The position numbers were made by a program, and so were the translations under genes. From Saprospiraceae bacterium (GTDB lineage Bacteria; Bacteroidota; Bacteroidia; Chitinophagales; Saprospiraceae): a DNA stretch of 64,000 nucleotides. The stretch spans positions 168,515 to 232,514 of the forward strand of contig JAQXDE010000048.1 of assembly GCA_029251525.1 (NCBI GenBank), read 5' to 3'. The notes beneath the pieces were generated by a model. It had not been told where the DNA came from. It searched no databases and saw only the letters and a program-made list of their open reading frames with translations. Positions 36,314-46,200 of this stretch are shown one piece after another (within the stretch, counting starts at the first letter, position 1; every line of letters begins with the position of its first letter).

Positions 36314-36520
36314 GATGGTTAAATCAAAAATAATGATTTGATAAAGTTTTCCTCATATTAATTTAATTACTCAAACTATTTTGTTTACTACTTTTTGGTA
36401 TTTAAGGTTCACAATTGAGGGGCTAACTAAAATAAAAAGGCAAGTATAAGAAATACAGTTTAAAAAATAAATGAAAAGTATTCTTGGCAGCAATTAAATT
36501 AATAAACCATTAAAAAAGTC

Positions 36521-36877
36521 ATGATTTCAAGAACAAGAATGAAATTAGATGTCTTTGGACAAAGCATTTTAATTGGCGCATTTATATTGTTATGGTTTTT
36601 TAATCGACAATATATATGGACTAGTGGAATGTTAATTATTTTAGGAATTTGGCAGTTGGCAAGTGCCATACATTTGTTTTTAGCCTATAGATATATTCAA
36701 CGAATTAATTTTGTGAGAACTGTATTGGTGCTTGGGATCAGTCTACCAGTTTGGATTAATTTTGTTGGGAATTGGGCCTATGTTCCTGTTGGAGGATTGT
36801 TGTTGTGGTACTTCTTTTGGAGTGTGCGTGATTTGTTTATTGTGTATCGTCGACCGAGGAGTTTTTGGGATTTATAA
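36521..36877 (+). CDS. Small four-helix membrane protein, unknown function
   Basis: The 118-residue protein has about four membrane helices (near 13-27, 33-54, 63-80 and 88-108) and a basic, Arg-rich C-terminus (YRRPRSF). I recognise no named family. It has a plausible promoter about 210 bp upstream and a strong terminator 46 bp downstream, so it is a single-gene unit. Regular spacing of hydrophobic segments and normal base composition support that it is real. Confidence 0.7.
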   Translation: MISRTRMKLDVFGQSILIGAFILLWFFNRQYIWTSGMLIILGIWQLASAIHLFLAYRYIQRINFVRTVLVLGISLPVWINFVGNWAYVPVGGLLLWYFFWSVRDLFIVYRRPRSFWDL

Positions 36878-36922
36878 CTTGCTTATAGTATCAGTTTTGA
36901 GCTGATGACAGCAGGAGTAAGA

Positions 36923-36968
36923 AACACCATTATCTAGTTTTATTTAGATAGTGGTGTTTTTTATTTTT
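36923..36968 (+). terminator. Terminator of the small membrane protein gene
   Basis: AACACCATTATCTA pairs with TAGATAGTGGTGTT (one G-T pair) around an 8-nt loop and is followed by a T-run. Confidence 0.85.
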
Positions 36969-36999
36969 AGGCTAATCTAAAAATTTATTCCTATCTTTG
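36964..36999 (+). promoter_or_regulatory. DtxR-like operator over the metal operon promoter
   Basis: TTTTTAG (36964-36970), 6 nt (gctaat), CTAAAAA (36977-36983): the core TTAGGCTAATCTAA closely resembles the DtxR/IdeR/MntR box. The -7 element TATCTTTG lies at 36992-36999. The operator covers the -33 region, so binding would repress the operon. Confidence 0.65.
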
Positions 37000-37017
37000 A
37001 CGAAAGAAAAATAATAA

Positions 37018-37677
37018 ATGAAGATTTCGAAGACAGAAGAGAATTATTTAAAGGTGATATTTTCCATTTTAGAAAAAGGAAAACCTTCAGCGAGCACAAA
37101 TGCCATTTCCAAAAAGATGCAAACGAGTGCTGCTTCTGTAACGGATATGGTCAAAAGATTAGCAAAGAAAAAGTTAGCTATTCACGAGAGTCACAAAGGA
37201 GTAAAGTTGACTAAGAGAGGAGGTCAAATTGCTACTATGTTGCTTAGGAAGCATCGGTTGTGGGAAGTTTTTTTGGTGGATAAGTTAGATTTTCTTTGGG
37301 ATGAAGTTCATGAAATGGCTGAGGAGTTAGAGCATATTCAGTCGAAAGAAATGATTGACCGATTAGATAGCTTTTTGGGGAACCCGAAATTTGATCCGCA
37401 TGGAGATCCCATTCCAGATGCAGAGGGAAATTTTGCTACACGGCAACAAACTCCGTTGAATGAATTTAAAGTGGGAGAGAAGGGAACAGTAGTTGGTGTG
37501 CGAGAGTCATCTACACCATTTTTGCAATACCTCGATCAATTGGACTTGGGGCTTGGTTCGAAAGTAGAAATTTTAGAAAAGTTTGAATACGATAATTCAG
37601 CTAAAATTTTATTGAATAAATCAAAAGAGATTGTGATAACAGGTAAAGTTTGTTTGAATCTTTTTTTGCAAAAGTAA
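37018..37677 (+). CDS. DtxR/MntR-family metal-dependent repressor
   Basis: The 219-residue protein has a winged helix-turn-helix (about 1-65, KISKTEENYLKVIFSILEKG then SAASVTDMVKRLAKKKL), a dimerisation/metal domain (about 66-140, with conserved His/Glu in LLRKHRLWEVFLVDKL and HEMAEELEHI) and a C-terminal FeoA/SH3-like domain (about 148-219). Such proteins bind DNA with Fe or Mn and repress metal uptake. A DtxR-type palindrome over its own promoter suggests autoregulation. The metal-binding protein gene starts 5 bp after its stop. The metal cannot be told from sequence alone. Confidence 0.9.
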   Translation: MKISKTEENYLKVIFSILEKGKPSASTNAISKKMQTSAASVTDMVKRLAKKKLAIHESHKGVKLTKRGGQIATMLLRKHRLWEVFLVDKLDFLWDEVHEMAEELEHIQSKEMIDRLDSFLGNPKFDPHGDPIPDAEGNFATRQQTPLNEFKVGEKGTVVGVRESSTPFLQYLDQLDLGLGSKVEILEKFEYDNSAKILLNKSKEIVITGKVCLNLFLQK

Positions 37678-37682
37678 TAGAT

Positions 37683-38678
37683 ATGCAGAAGTTTTTAATT
37701 CTAGTTGCAATATTTGTAAACCCATTGTTGGTAAGTGCAAAGGAAAAACCAAAACTAGTAGCAACTGCTTCCATGATTTCGGATATTGCTCAAAATATAG
37801 TGGGTGATAAATTTAAGGTGACTACAATTGTTCCCATTGGTAAAGATCCACACACCTACGAACCAACTCCTGGAGATGCAACTATGGTTGCTTACGCAGA
37901 TGTTATTTTTAAAAATGATTTGACTTTTGAAGGCTGGTTGTTAAAACTGATTACCAATTCAGGAACGAAGGCAGATGTGGTAAAAGTAACTGAAGGAGTG
38001 AGTATTATCAAAAGTTTGACTTACGCAAATTCTGCTGATCCCCATGCGTGGATGAATGCATCTAATGGGATTATCTATGCTGAGAATATTAAAAATGCAA
38101 TGGTGAAATATGATGCTACAAATAAAGATTTTTATGAAAATAACTTTAAAGTATATCAGGAAAAGTTGCAAAAAATGGATCAATATATCCAAGATCAAAT
38201 CCTAACAATTCCTGAACAACAAAGGATCTTGATTACATCGCATGATGCATTTCAATATTATGGAAGGAAGTATGGGATTCGGTTAGAGTCAATTTTAGGT
38301 ACTTCGACTGATGCACAAGCACAAACTTCAGATTATACGAAAGTGGATAAAGTAATTCGAGAAAGTGGCGTTCCTGCAGTTTTTATTGAGACAACGGTGA
38401 ATCCAAAAATGCTGCAACAATTAGCAGAGTCGAATGATATTACAATTGGCGGATCGCTTTTTTCAGATTCCATCGGAAGTAAAGATAGTGCTGCTCCAAA
38501 TTATCTAACTATGCTAAAATATAACACTGATGTGATTGTCAAAGCATTGTCTAGAAAGGTTGAATCAACGATACCTATAACAACTGTAGAGGGTGAAAAT
38601 AATATGTTGTTATATGGAATTTTGGGAGTGCTTTTTATTGGAGCATTTTTCATTGTGTATCGAAGCATGAATCAATAG
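37683..38678 (+). CDS. Zinc/manganese ABC transporter substrate-binding protein with C-terminal anchor
   Basis: The 331-residue protein has a signal peptide (1-19) and the cluster A-I metal-binding fold. Likely ligands are His57 (GKDPHTYEP), His121 (DPHAWMN), a Glu in FIETTVNP and an Asp in SLFSDSIGS, plus a conserved ITSHDAFQYYGR. A C-terminal hydrophobic segment (about 305-326, LLYGILGVLFIGAFFIVY) looks like a membrane anchor, unusual in a family that is normally soluble or lipidated at the N-terminus. I chose the ATG at 37683; the frame opening at 37650 overlaps the repressor gene and breaks the signal peptide. It fits a repressor-controlled uptake system. Confidence 0.85.
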   Translation: MQKFLILVAIFVNPLLVSAKEKPKLVATASMISDIAQNIVGDKFKVTTIVPIGKDPHTYEPTPGDATMVAYADVIFKNDLTFEGWLLKLITNSGTKADVVKVTEGVSIIKSLTYANSADPHAWMNASNGIIYAENIKNAMVKYDATNKDFYENNFKVYQEKLQKMDQYIQDQILTIPEQQRILITSHDAFQYYGRKYGIRLESILGTSTDAQAQTSDYTKVDKVIRESGVPAVFIETTVNPKMLQQLAESNDITIGGSLFSDSIGSKDSAAPNYLTMLKYNTDVIVKALSRKVESTIPITTVEGENNMLLYGILGVLFIGAFFIVYRSMNQ

Positions 38679-38810
38679 AATTTAATATTTTGCCCCAGTA
38701 CATTTTAGAATTAAGAAAGTAAGGTTTTTGTGAATTTTATTTTTTTATTTTAGTAAACGATAATACAGGTAGTACATATAGCCATGATGTAAATTTTTAA
38801 ACAAAGAACT

Positions 38811-39554
38811 ATGCAATCAATCATTTCTGTAAGTGGACTTTCTGTTTCTTATGAGAGGAAAAGAGTGCTCACCAATATTTTTTTGGAAATGGAGGCTGGA
38901 AAAACATATGGAGTTGTTGGACCAAATGGCGCAGGAAAATCTACGTTGTTCAAAGCGATATTAGGACTAGTAGAAACTAATACAGGTACTGTGAGAATCA
39001 ATGGAAAAGGAATAGAAACCCAACGAAAAGAGGTAGTTTATCTCCCTCAGAAAAATGATGTTGATTGGACTTTTCCTGCTACCGTTTTCGATATTGTTTT
39101 GATGGGAAGGTATCCACATAAAAAGATTTATCAAAGATTAAGTAAAACAGACAAACTAATGGCTGTGGATGCTTTAGAGGAAGTGGGAATGACTGAATTT
39201 CGAGATCGACAAATTGGTGAACTCTCAGGTGGACAGCAGCAAAGAGTTTTTCTTGCAAGGGCACTTTGTCAAGAAGCGGATATTTTCTTTTTAGATGAAC
39301 CATTCGTAGGAGTTGATGTGTTGACAGAAGAGAAAATTATTCAAATTTTGAAGAGATTGGCTGGTGAGGGGAAAACACTTTTGGTTGTTCATCATGATCT
39401 TTCGACAGTGGAAGATTATTTCGATAAGGTAGTTTTGATGAATCAAAGATTAGTGGCCTATGGAGATACTGGGACTACCTTTACCAAGGAAAATATTGCG
39501 AAAGCATATGGGGGACAATTACCGATTTTACATAAAACAGCAATGATTGAGTAA
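38811..39554 (+). CDS. Metal ABC transporter ATP-binding protein
   Basis: The 247-residue ATPase has Walker A GPNGAGKST (about 38-46), a Q-loop PQKNDVDW, the signature LSGGQQQR and Walker B IFFLDEPFVG, with a switch His in VVHHDLST. It matches the manganese/zinc/iron ZnuC/MntB branch, and RYPHKKIYQRLSKTD is typical of metal transporters. It follows the binding protein after a 132-bp gap. The expected integral permease is not present: the next gene is an LD-carboxypeptidase on the other strand. Confidence 0.92.
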   Translation: MQSIISVSGLSVSYERKRVLTNIFLEMEAGKTYGVVGPNGAGKSTLFKAILGLVETNTGTVRINGKGIETQRKEVVYLPQKNDVDWTFPATVFDIVLMGRYPHKKIYQRLSKTDKLMAVDALEEVGMTEFRDRQIGELSGGQQQRVFLARALCQEADIFFLDEPFVGVDVLTEEKIIQILKRLAGEGKTLLVVHHDLSTVEDYFDKVVLMNQRLVAYGDTGTTFTKENIAKAYGGQLPILHKTAMIE

Positions 39555-39649
39555 ATCGAATATATCGATTATGGATTAAGGGGGTTGGTGGTAGTTTCTC
39601 AAGGGGAATTTATAAAATATCACTAAGTTTCTTAAATTGTAAATAAAAA

Positions 39650-40693
39650 TTATTTCACTCCTTTTTCAAGAAGTTTGATTGTCCTGAAAGCAGTATCCAT
39701 TTCCGCTTCAATTCCAACTGGCAACGTCATGTGATCTCTAATATGCCCAAAGGATAAGCCATAGATTATAGGGATATTTAAATGTCCTAATCGATCTGCA
39801 AACATTCCCATTAATGAAAGAGAACGATCACCTACTTTTGGCTCACAATCTTCAAAAACACCTAGAATAATACCAGCTGCTTTATCTAAGTCAGAACCTT
39901 GTAATAGTTGGGTGAACATTCGATCTAACCGATATGGACGTTCTCCTATGTCTTCAATGAAAACTAATTTATTCTTAAATTTAGGCTGAAAATCAGTTCC
40001 AACGGAGGCAGCTAGTAAAGTCAAATTTCCTCCAGTCAATTCTCCTTTTGCTTTCCCTGCCCGAAGAACTTTAGAATGATAAGCTTTATCTTTAGAATTG
40101 TTGCTATCAATTGTATGTGCTATAGTGTAAGGTAATTTTGGATTCATCAGGACTCCTTTTAAATGTTTTACAGAATAATCTGTAAAATCAGATGAGGCTA
40201 ATGGACCATGGAATCCAATGAGTCCAGTTTTTTGATGAATTGCTATAAGTAAAGCAGTAATATCACTATAACCAATCAATATTTTTGGATTTTTCTTAAT
40301 CAATTTATAATTGATTTTGGCTAAGATTCTACCTACACCATAACCACCTCTAATACACCAAATTCCATTGACTCCATTATCTAAAAACATATTGTGCAAA
40401 TCCTCTAAACGTTGTTCATCAGTTCCTGCAAGATAGCCATTGATTGCTTTGATATGTTTCCCTAATTTCACATTTAGTCCTAACATTTTTATATTTGAGA
40501 TGGCTTTTTCCAACTTTTCTTCAGTGATTGAACTACTTGGTGTAATTAATCCAATCGTATCTCCAGGAACTAGAGCGTTAGGTTTTAAATACTTTTTCAT
40601 AACTGTATTTGTATTGTTATTGTAAATTATTGGAGTAATTACTGAACTCCCTAAACCCATCAAAATATTTTTGTTAAATTGCCTCCTATTCAT
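39650..40693 (-). CDS. LD-carboxypeptidase (S66) with Tat-like signal
   Basis: The 347-residue protein is a peptidase of family S66, which trims the terminal D-Ala from murein tetrapeptides. The nucleophile Ser lies in IGYSDITALL, the Glu in FIEDIGERPYRLDRM and the His in GLSFGHIRDH. The N-terminus MNRRQFNKNILMGLG has a twin-arginine pattern, suggesting export after folding, whereas the E. coli enzyme LdcA is cytosolic. It is divergent from the DUF4301 gene with 54 bp between starts. Family is firm, location is inference. Confidence 0.9.
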   Translation of the reverse strand: MNRRQFNKNILMGLGSSVITPIIYNNNTNTVMKKYLKPNALVPGDTIGLITPSSSITEEKLEKAISNIKMLGLNVKLGKHIKAINGYLAGTDEQRLEDLHNMFLDNGVNGIWCIRGGYGVGRILAKINYKLIKKNPKILIGYSDITALLIAIHQKTGLIGFHGPLASSDFTDYSVKHLKGVLMNPKLPYTIAHTIDSNNSKDKAYHSKVLRAGKAKGELTGGNLTLLAASVGTDFQPKFKNKLVFIEDIGERPYRLDRMFTQLLQGSDLDKAAGIILGVFEDCEPKVGDRSLSLMGMFADRLGHLNIPIIYGLSFGHIRDHMTLPVGIEAEMDTAFRTIKLLEKGVK

Positions 40694-40747
40694 TTTATAA
40701 AGTTTAAGACAACCGAGTATTTTCGGTGGTTACATAAAAGCAAAGAT

Positions 40748-42298
40748 ATGTTTTCTGAAAAAGATTTGGAACAAATTAAAGCAAAAGGAATTAGTCAAAC
40801 GAAATTGGCAGAACAAATTAAAAATTTTGAAGAAGGATTTCCATTTTTGGAACTAAAAAAAGTAGCGACGATTGGAGATGGTATTTTGAAATTTGATGAA
40901 AAAGAAATTGATGATTATGTGAAAATGTATGAATCAGAAATGTCTAAACATCAGATTTATAAATTTGTGCCAGCGTCAGGTGCAGCTAGTCGAATGTTTA
41001 AGTCGTTATTTTCTTTTATGGAAAAGTATGATGGTTCGGACGAAGCGATTAAATATTTTGAAGGTGATACTTCTTTTGGATCAGTATTTACTTTTTTTAA
41101 AAATATCAAGCAATTTGCATTTTATGGATCACTAAAAAGTGTGATCGCAGAAAGTGGAACCAACATCGACGAGTTGATCTACCAAAAAGAATATGGTCAA
41201 GTGTTGCGCTACCTTTTAACTACTACTGGATTAAATTATGGAGGTCTTCCAAAAGGATTATTAGAATTTCATAATTATAAAACGGTTACCCGAACACCGC
41301 TCGAAGAACACTTGGTGGAAGGTGCTAATTATTGCAAAGACAAAGACGGAAAAGTTGATATTCACTTTACTGTTTCGCCTGAGCACAAAGCTTTATTTCG
41401 GGAAAAAGTTCTAACTGCAGGACAACCACTTTCTGATGAATATAAATCTGAGTTCAAAGCTTATTTTTCTGAACAGCAAGCCTACACCGATACGATTGCC
41501 GTAGACTTAGAGAATCATCCTTTTCGAAATGTAGATGGAAGTATCTTGTTTCGACCTGCAGGTCACGGAGCGCTTTTAGAAAATTTAAATACGATTGATG
41601 CAGATATTGTTTTTATAAAAAATATTGATAATGTTGTTCCCGATAATTTAAAAGTGTCTACATATCGCTATAAAAAATTACTAGCTGGAGTCTTACTAAA
41701 GTATCAAAAACGATTATTTGATTATGCAAAGAAGTTGAAAAAAGCAGATAATATTTCAGAAAAATTGATCGATGAGATTTCTAATTTTTTACAAAAAGAA
41801 TTGTGTAATGAATTTACTTCAGAATTCACAAAAATGGATTTTCGAAGAAAAATTGATTTTTTAAATCAAAAATTAAACCGACCAATTCGAGTTTGCGGGA
41901 TGGTAAAAAATGAAGGAGAACCAGGTGGAGGTCCTTTTTGGTCTAGAAATTCAGATGGTAATTATTCTTTACAAATCGTGGAGAGTTCTCAGATTGATAC
42001 TTCTGACGAAGAGCAAAGAAATATATTACAAAAGAGTTCGCACTTCAATCCAGTGGATTTAGTTTGTGGGATTAAAAATGTAGATGGTGAGAAGTTTGAT
42101 CTAACTGATTATCGAGATGCACGAACAGGTTTTGTCACGATGAAATCGAAAGATGGACGAGAACTAAAAGCACAAGAATTACCTGGACTGTGGAATGGAG
42201 CTATGGCTGATTGGAATACGATTTTTGTAGAGGTTGATATTGAGACATTTAATCCGGTGAAAATTGTGAATGATTTATTAAGACCTCAACATCAGTAA
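40748..42298 (+). CDS. DUF4301 family protein
   Basis: The 516-residue protein matches DUF4301, a Bacteroidota family of unknown function that I recognise by KFVPASGAASRMFK (about 75-88), KGLLEFHNY and the C-terminal GMVKNEGEPGGGPFW. Some conserved blocks resemble nucleotidyl-sugar enzymes, but no catalytic proof is visible. The longer frame from 40679 overlaps the divergent carboxypeptidase gene and lacks family similarity, so I chose 40748. It ends at a clear terminator. Confidence 0.85.
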   Translation: MFSEKDLEQIKAKGISQTKLAEQIKNFEEGFPFLELKKVATIGDGILKFDEKEIDDYVKMYESEMSKHQIYKFVPASGAASRMFKSLFSFMEKYDGSDEAIKYFEGDTSFGSVFTFFKNIKQFAFYGSLKSVIAESGTNIDELIYQKEYGQVLRYLLTTTGLNYGGLPKGLLEFHNYKTVTRTPLEEHLVEGANYCKDKDGKVDIHFTVSPEHKALFREKVLTAGQPLSDEYKSEFKAYFSEQQAYTDTIAVDLENHPFRNVDGSILFRPAGHGALLENLNTIDADIVFIKNIDNVVPDNLKVSTYRYKKLLAGVLLKYQKRLFDYAKKLKKADNISEKLIDEISNFLQKELCNEFTSEFTKMDFRRKIDFLNQKLNRPIRVCGMVKNEGEPGGGPFWSRNSDGNYSLQIVESSQIDTSDEEQRNILQKSSHFNPVDLVCGIKNVDGEKFDLTDYRDARTGFVTMKSKDGRELKAQELPGLWNGAMADWNTIFVEVDIETFNPVKIVNDLLRPQHQ

Positions 42299-42309
42299 TT
42301 TTTTTTTAA

Positions 42310-42346
42310 AATACCTTTCAAATGCTAAAATTTGAGAGGTATTTTT
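42310..42346 (+). terminator. Terminator of the DUF4301 gene
   Basis: ATACCTTTCAAAT pairs with ATTTGAGAGGTAT (one G-T pair), followed by T-run, 12 bp after the stop codon. Confidence 0.8.
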
Positions 42347-42395
42347 GGTGCTTCTATGACATTTCTAGTTTTGCCAAACTAAATCTCCTAACGAG

Positions 42396-43116
42396 CTAGA
42401 ATAGGTGTTTGAAGTATAGTACGTTATGGAGTATAGGGTAGTATCCTTCTTTCTGCCACTGCTCAGGGTGACGAATTTCTTTTTCTATATTTTCATTGCT
42501 TTCCAATAATTCTGTAGTTACCATCGGTTCCAAGAAGTTGATTTCTGCATCATATTTTACATAAATAAAGGTATGAGTAAATATTCCAGTACCAGCAATT
42601 TTGGAGATTCTAAGTCGATCATGCGTGTACCCATTGAAGGTACTCCCTCTGGAGTTTCTAAATAATTTGGTGGCAAAAAATCAATGGTATCTATCGGACT
42701 AGTTAGGTCACGCTGAGTTTCAGATATCATATAAAAATGAATATCAAAGTGAGGTAAATCATAGGTCTCCATTGGAGAATATCTATGCTCATTCCAATCC
42801 AGAGTGACATAATTAAACGGAGCAACACTAATTTCTATAGGTAGTTGCATTAAAAATTCATCACCGTGTATTGAGCCAGTAGGTGAATTAGTCAATGCAT
42901 TTTCATCAAATTGGATTCCAATAGGTATAGGGTTGTTTTGGTCATCAACTTTAAAATAAGTCCATGCTTGACCATCATCAACGCTTATTTTTCGCCATAG
43001 AATTCTGATGGAGTAGGAGTTTCGACTTCATCTTTTTTGCAAGAGAAAAATAGGATTAAAAGAATAAGAGGAAGTCAATAAAGAGTTTTAAAAATATGAC
43101 AAGGAAAGGTAATCAT
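42396..43116 (-). pseudogene. TTHB210-like (DUF5602) lipoprotein pseudogene with three lesions
   Basis: Joining frames gives a roughly 240-residue lipoprotein: a signal ending LFFSC, then KKDEVETPTPSEFYGEKIS, a central MQLPIEISVAPFNYVTLDWN and DLPHFDIHFYMIS, and a C-terminal THTFIYVKYDAEINFLEPM. These match TTHB210-like (DUF5602) proteins. Lesions are an in-frame TGA at 43075-43077 near the signal peptide, a missing base in an A-run at 42988-42992, and another at 42599-42602; restoring two bases makes the length a multiple of three. Both indels are in homopolymers, so errors in the sequence are an alternative, but the TGA is a separate change. Confidence 0.8.
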
Positions 43117-43227
43117 AAATGAAATTTTTTGGAATAAATTGAAACGATTACTTTATTATAAAGCTATTTGGAAGTAAACATTAATCACCCTGAAATATCA
43201 AATTGTAAATTCTGGTTGATTAACTAT

Positions 43228-46200
43228 TTAATCATCTAATTCCTCTACCTCCAAATCTCGCAAAGAATCCTGCGTCACATTCTGTTTTACAAAACTACAC
43301 CAAGGACAATTTTTTTCTCCACAGCCTTCATAAAATTCATGCTTCATAATCTTCTCATACGAATTTTTAATTAATCCTTTGACCATAGTTACATCCTCTG
43401 ATTGAAAACGTAACTGTGATGTTATGAATTCTCCACGACTGTTCGGATCGAGATAAGAAACCTCAGCAGAATGAATATATTGCGCACTCTTTTTTTGAAA
43501 TTCTTCAAATAATATTTTGTAAAAAATGAGTTGTCGCCAATAATTTCCACCCTCTGGTTTTGATTTAGTAGGAGGGCGCATTTTGGAGGTACTATGACTT
43601 CCCGTTTTATAATCTACGATGTGAATTTTATTATTAGGATGAAAATCTAAACGATCAATTACGCCCGTTAAAGGCACTCCATCCATCTCTATATTTCGCA
43701 CAATAAACTCAGTTTTAATTTCTTTACCCCAATTTGAAATGTGATGATTGTAATAATTCGTCAGGTTTTCTTTACCCATTTCAAGGTGTGCCTTAAATTC
43801 TTTTTTTGTAAAATATCCACGTTGCCGTTTCATGTCTTCTTCGAAAAATTCAATAAAGAATTTGACCGACGGAAATGATTTGGATTGAGAAAAACGCATT
43901 TTATCAAACACTTTTTGCAAAGCATGATGCATCGCAGTTCCATAGGTGGCAGCTTCGGATGAAGTGGTTGGAATGCGTAAAATGTTTTCATAATAAAAAC
44001 TCAACGGACAACGAATAAATTGATTTAAGCTTGAAATACTCATCGTAAAGTTTTCCAATAACTCATCAATTCTTGCTTTGTCTGTTTCTGGAATTCGAGG
44101 TACTTCTGTTTCTTGCAAAATTAAAATCTGTGCTTCCAAGAGTGCTGTTCGTTCCAGTTTTTTTTCCTCAATTTTGATAGGTGTGTTTTCTACGATTTCG
44201 TCAATGAAAATCGTGTGCTGTAATGCTTTCCCTTTTTGATCTTTTCGAGAAAAAGAAATATGCAATTGTTCCTTAGCTCTTGTCATTGCTACATAAAATA
44301 GGCGACGTTTAGATTCTAAAGCATCTTCCTCACCCGAAAAAGTCAAAGTGTCAGGGAATGGGAAACGATAAGAACTACTGCTATTAGAAGGTTCCCAATT
44401 ATCCTTAATCGCATCTATGATAAAGACTTTTTGGAACTCCAATCCTTTCGAACTATGAGCAGTCATCAAGTTGACTCCATCATCAGTGACGACATTTTTA
44501 TTTACACCAATAGCCAACCGATTATCGTCCATGTTTTTCAAAATGTCCAATAATCGTTGCAATGTAATTCTGGGGTTCCGATCTGTTTCTGTTTTTACAA
44601 AATCCAAAAAAGTAGCGAGAACTTGTACCTGCCATTCTTTATCTTCTTGTTCCAAAATATGTTTAAGCAAACCACTTTGATTGACAATTTTTTCAATCAA
44701 AGCCAGCAACGTTAGATTCGCATAATCTCCGATCAATTGATTAGTTAATTTTGAAAACTTTGAAACTGTAGCGGTATTTTTCAAGTCCAGTTGGTAAGTC
44801 TTTTGCGAATTCCCAATCAAATCTTGCCACAAAGGTTTCTTCTCTTGCTTCGCCACATAAAAACTCAATTTCGCTAAGTCTTGTGTTTCAATTTTGAGAA
44901 AATCAAAATGCATTATTTTAAAAAGGAGATGCTCACCGCTGTAAGGTTTTGTGAATTCTAATGAAATGAATTTTAGAAATAATCTCAGGTTTTGAATCAT
45001 CGGTTGCTCCAAAATATTCACACTTCGACGAGTGTTATAAGGGATTCCTTTTTTTTCCAACAATGCAATTATATTTATGCCTTGTTTATGTTTAGCGAAA
45101 ATAATTGCTACTTCGTTGAGTGGAAATTGATCTTTCTGAAGTTGGTCAATTTGCGCTACGATATCAGCATTTTCATGCGCTCGATTTGGGTAAGCAGAAA
45201 TTTGAGGAAGTATTTTCGTTTTGGCAAAAGCCTTGTTTTTTGCTTTTAGGTTTTTTTCCAAACCTTCCAAAACAGAAACTGCTCGGTGCTCATTTTTATC
45301 AATTAAAACTTTTGAGCTATCCAAAATTTTCTGAGAAGAGCGATAATTATCCTGTAATAGAATCAAAGTCAAATCCTCTTGGAAGTCATCATGGAAATCC
45401 AATAAATTTTTCAACCTCGCTCCTTGAAATTCAAAAATAGATTGGTCATCATCACCGACGATAAATACATTTGGGTTGTCCCAATATTCAATCAGTTTAT
45501 GTAAAATCGCATTTTGCGACCCATTTGTATCTTGATATTCATCCACTAAAAAATACAAATATTGCTCTTGATAATTTCGTAGCAAAGCTTCATTTTTTTC
45601 AAACTCTCGTAATACCCAAAGTATCATGTCTGCAAAATCATAACGTCGTGCTCGACGCATTGCAGCATTGTAATTTGGGAATAAAGCAGAAGCAGATCGA
45701 AGTCGTTCCATACGTTCTACTTGTTCATCAATTTTGGCTTGTTTTAAATCTCCTTTGACTGCGTTTTTTGTTTTTCTTTGATAAATATATTCTTTTCGAG
45801 AAGGTAAGTCCTCAAGGTATTCGTCAATTTTTTTATGAACATAATTAACTGTCCATGCTTCTGATTTCATTCGCTGAAACAAATCATATAGTTGACTTTC
45901 ATAAAAATAACGATCTCGTTTCCCTTGTTTCAATGGATGATTTTGAGGTAAGCTATCAATCAACTTTCTAATAATTTCCACTCGCTCCAAATCACTTAAT
46001 GGCTCTAAATCATGGCGACCAAAAAGCTCCATTCGTTCTTTGATAATCTTATTGCAAAAAGAATGAAAAGTAAAAACATGCACTCGATGTGCCTCTGGCC
46101 CAATCAACTCTAGCAACCGCTCTCGCATGGCATAAACTCCGGCATCAGTAAATGTCAAACACAAAATATTATGAGGTTGGGTATCAGTTTCCAAAAGAAT

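Larger units (their letters stand above)
36195..36520. other. Divergent intergenic region with palindrome and promoters
   Basis: It holds a -7 box for the nitroreductase (36213-36220, minus, TACTTTTG), the palindrome at 36267-36292 and a plus-strand promoter (TTG at 36283, TATATTTG at 36306-36313). The remaining 200 bp before 36521 would be a long leader with no clear structure. Confidence 0.6.

Noticed and set aside
36315-36341. Eight-codon frame (MVKSKIMI) just after the TATATTTG promoter box
   Set aside because: Too short to tell from chance and with no link to the downstream gene's start.
38679-38810. Possible second DtxR operator before the ABC ATPase
   Set aside because: Only half-sites (TTTTAG) are seen; there is no symmetric partner as at 36964.
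40679-40747. Upstream extension of the DUF4301 frame
   Set aside because: The added residues have no family similarity and overlap the divergent carboxypeptidase start.
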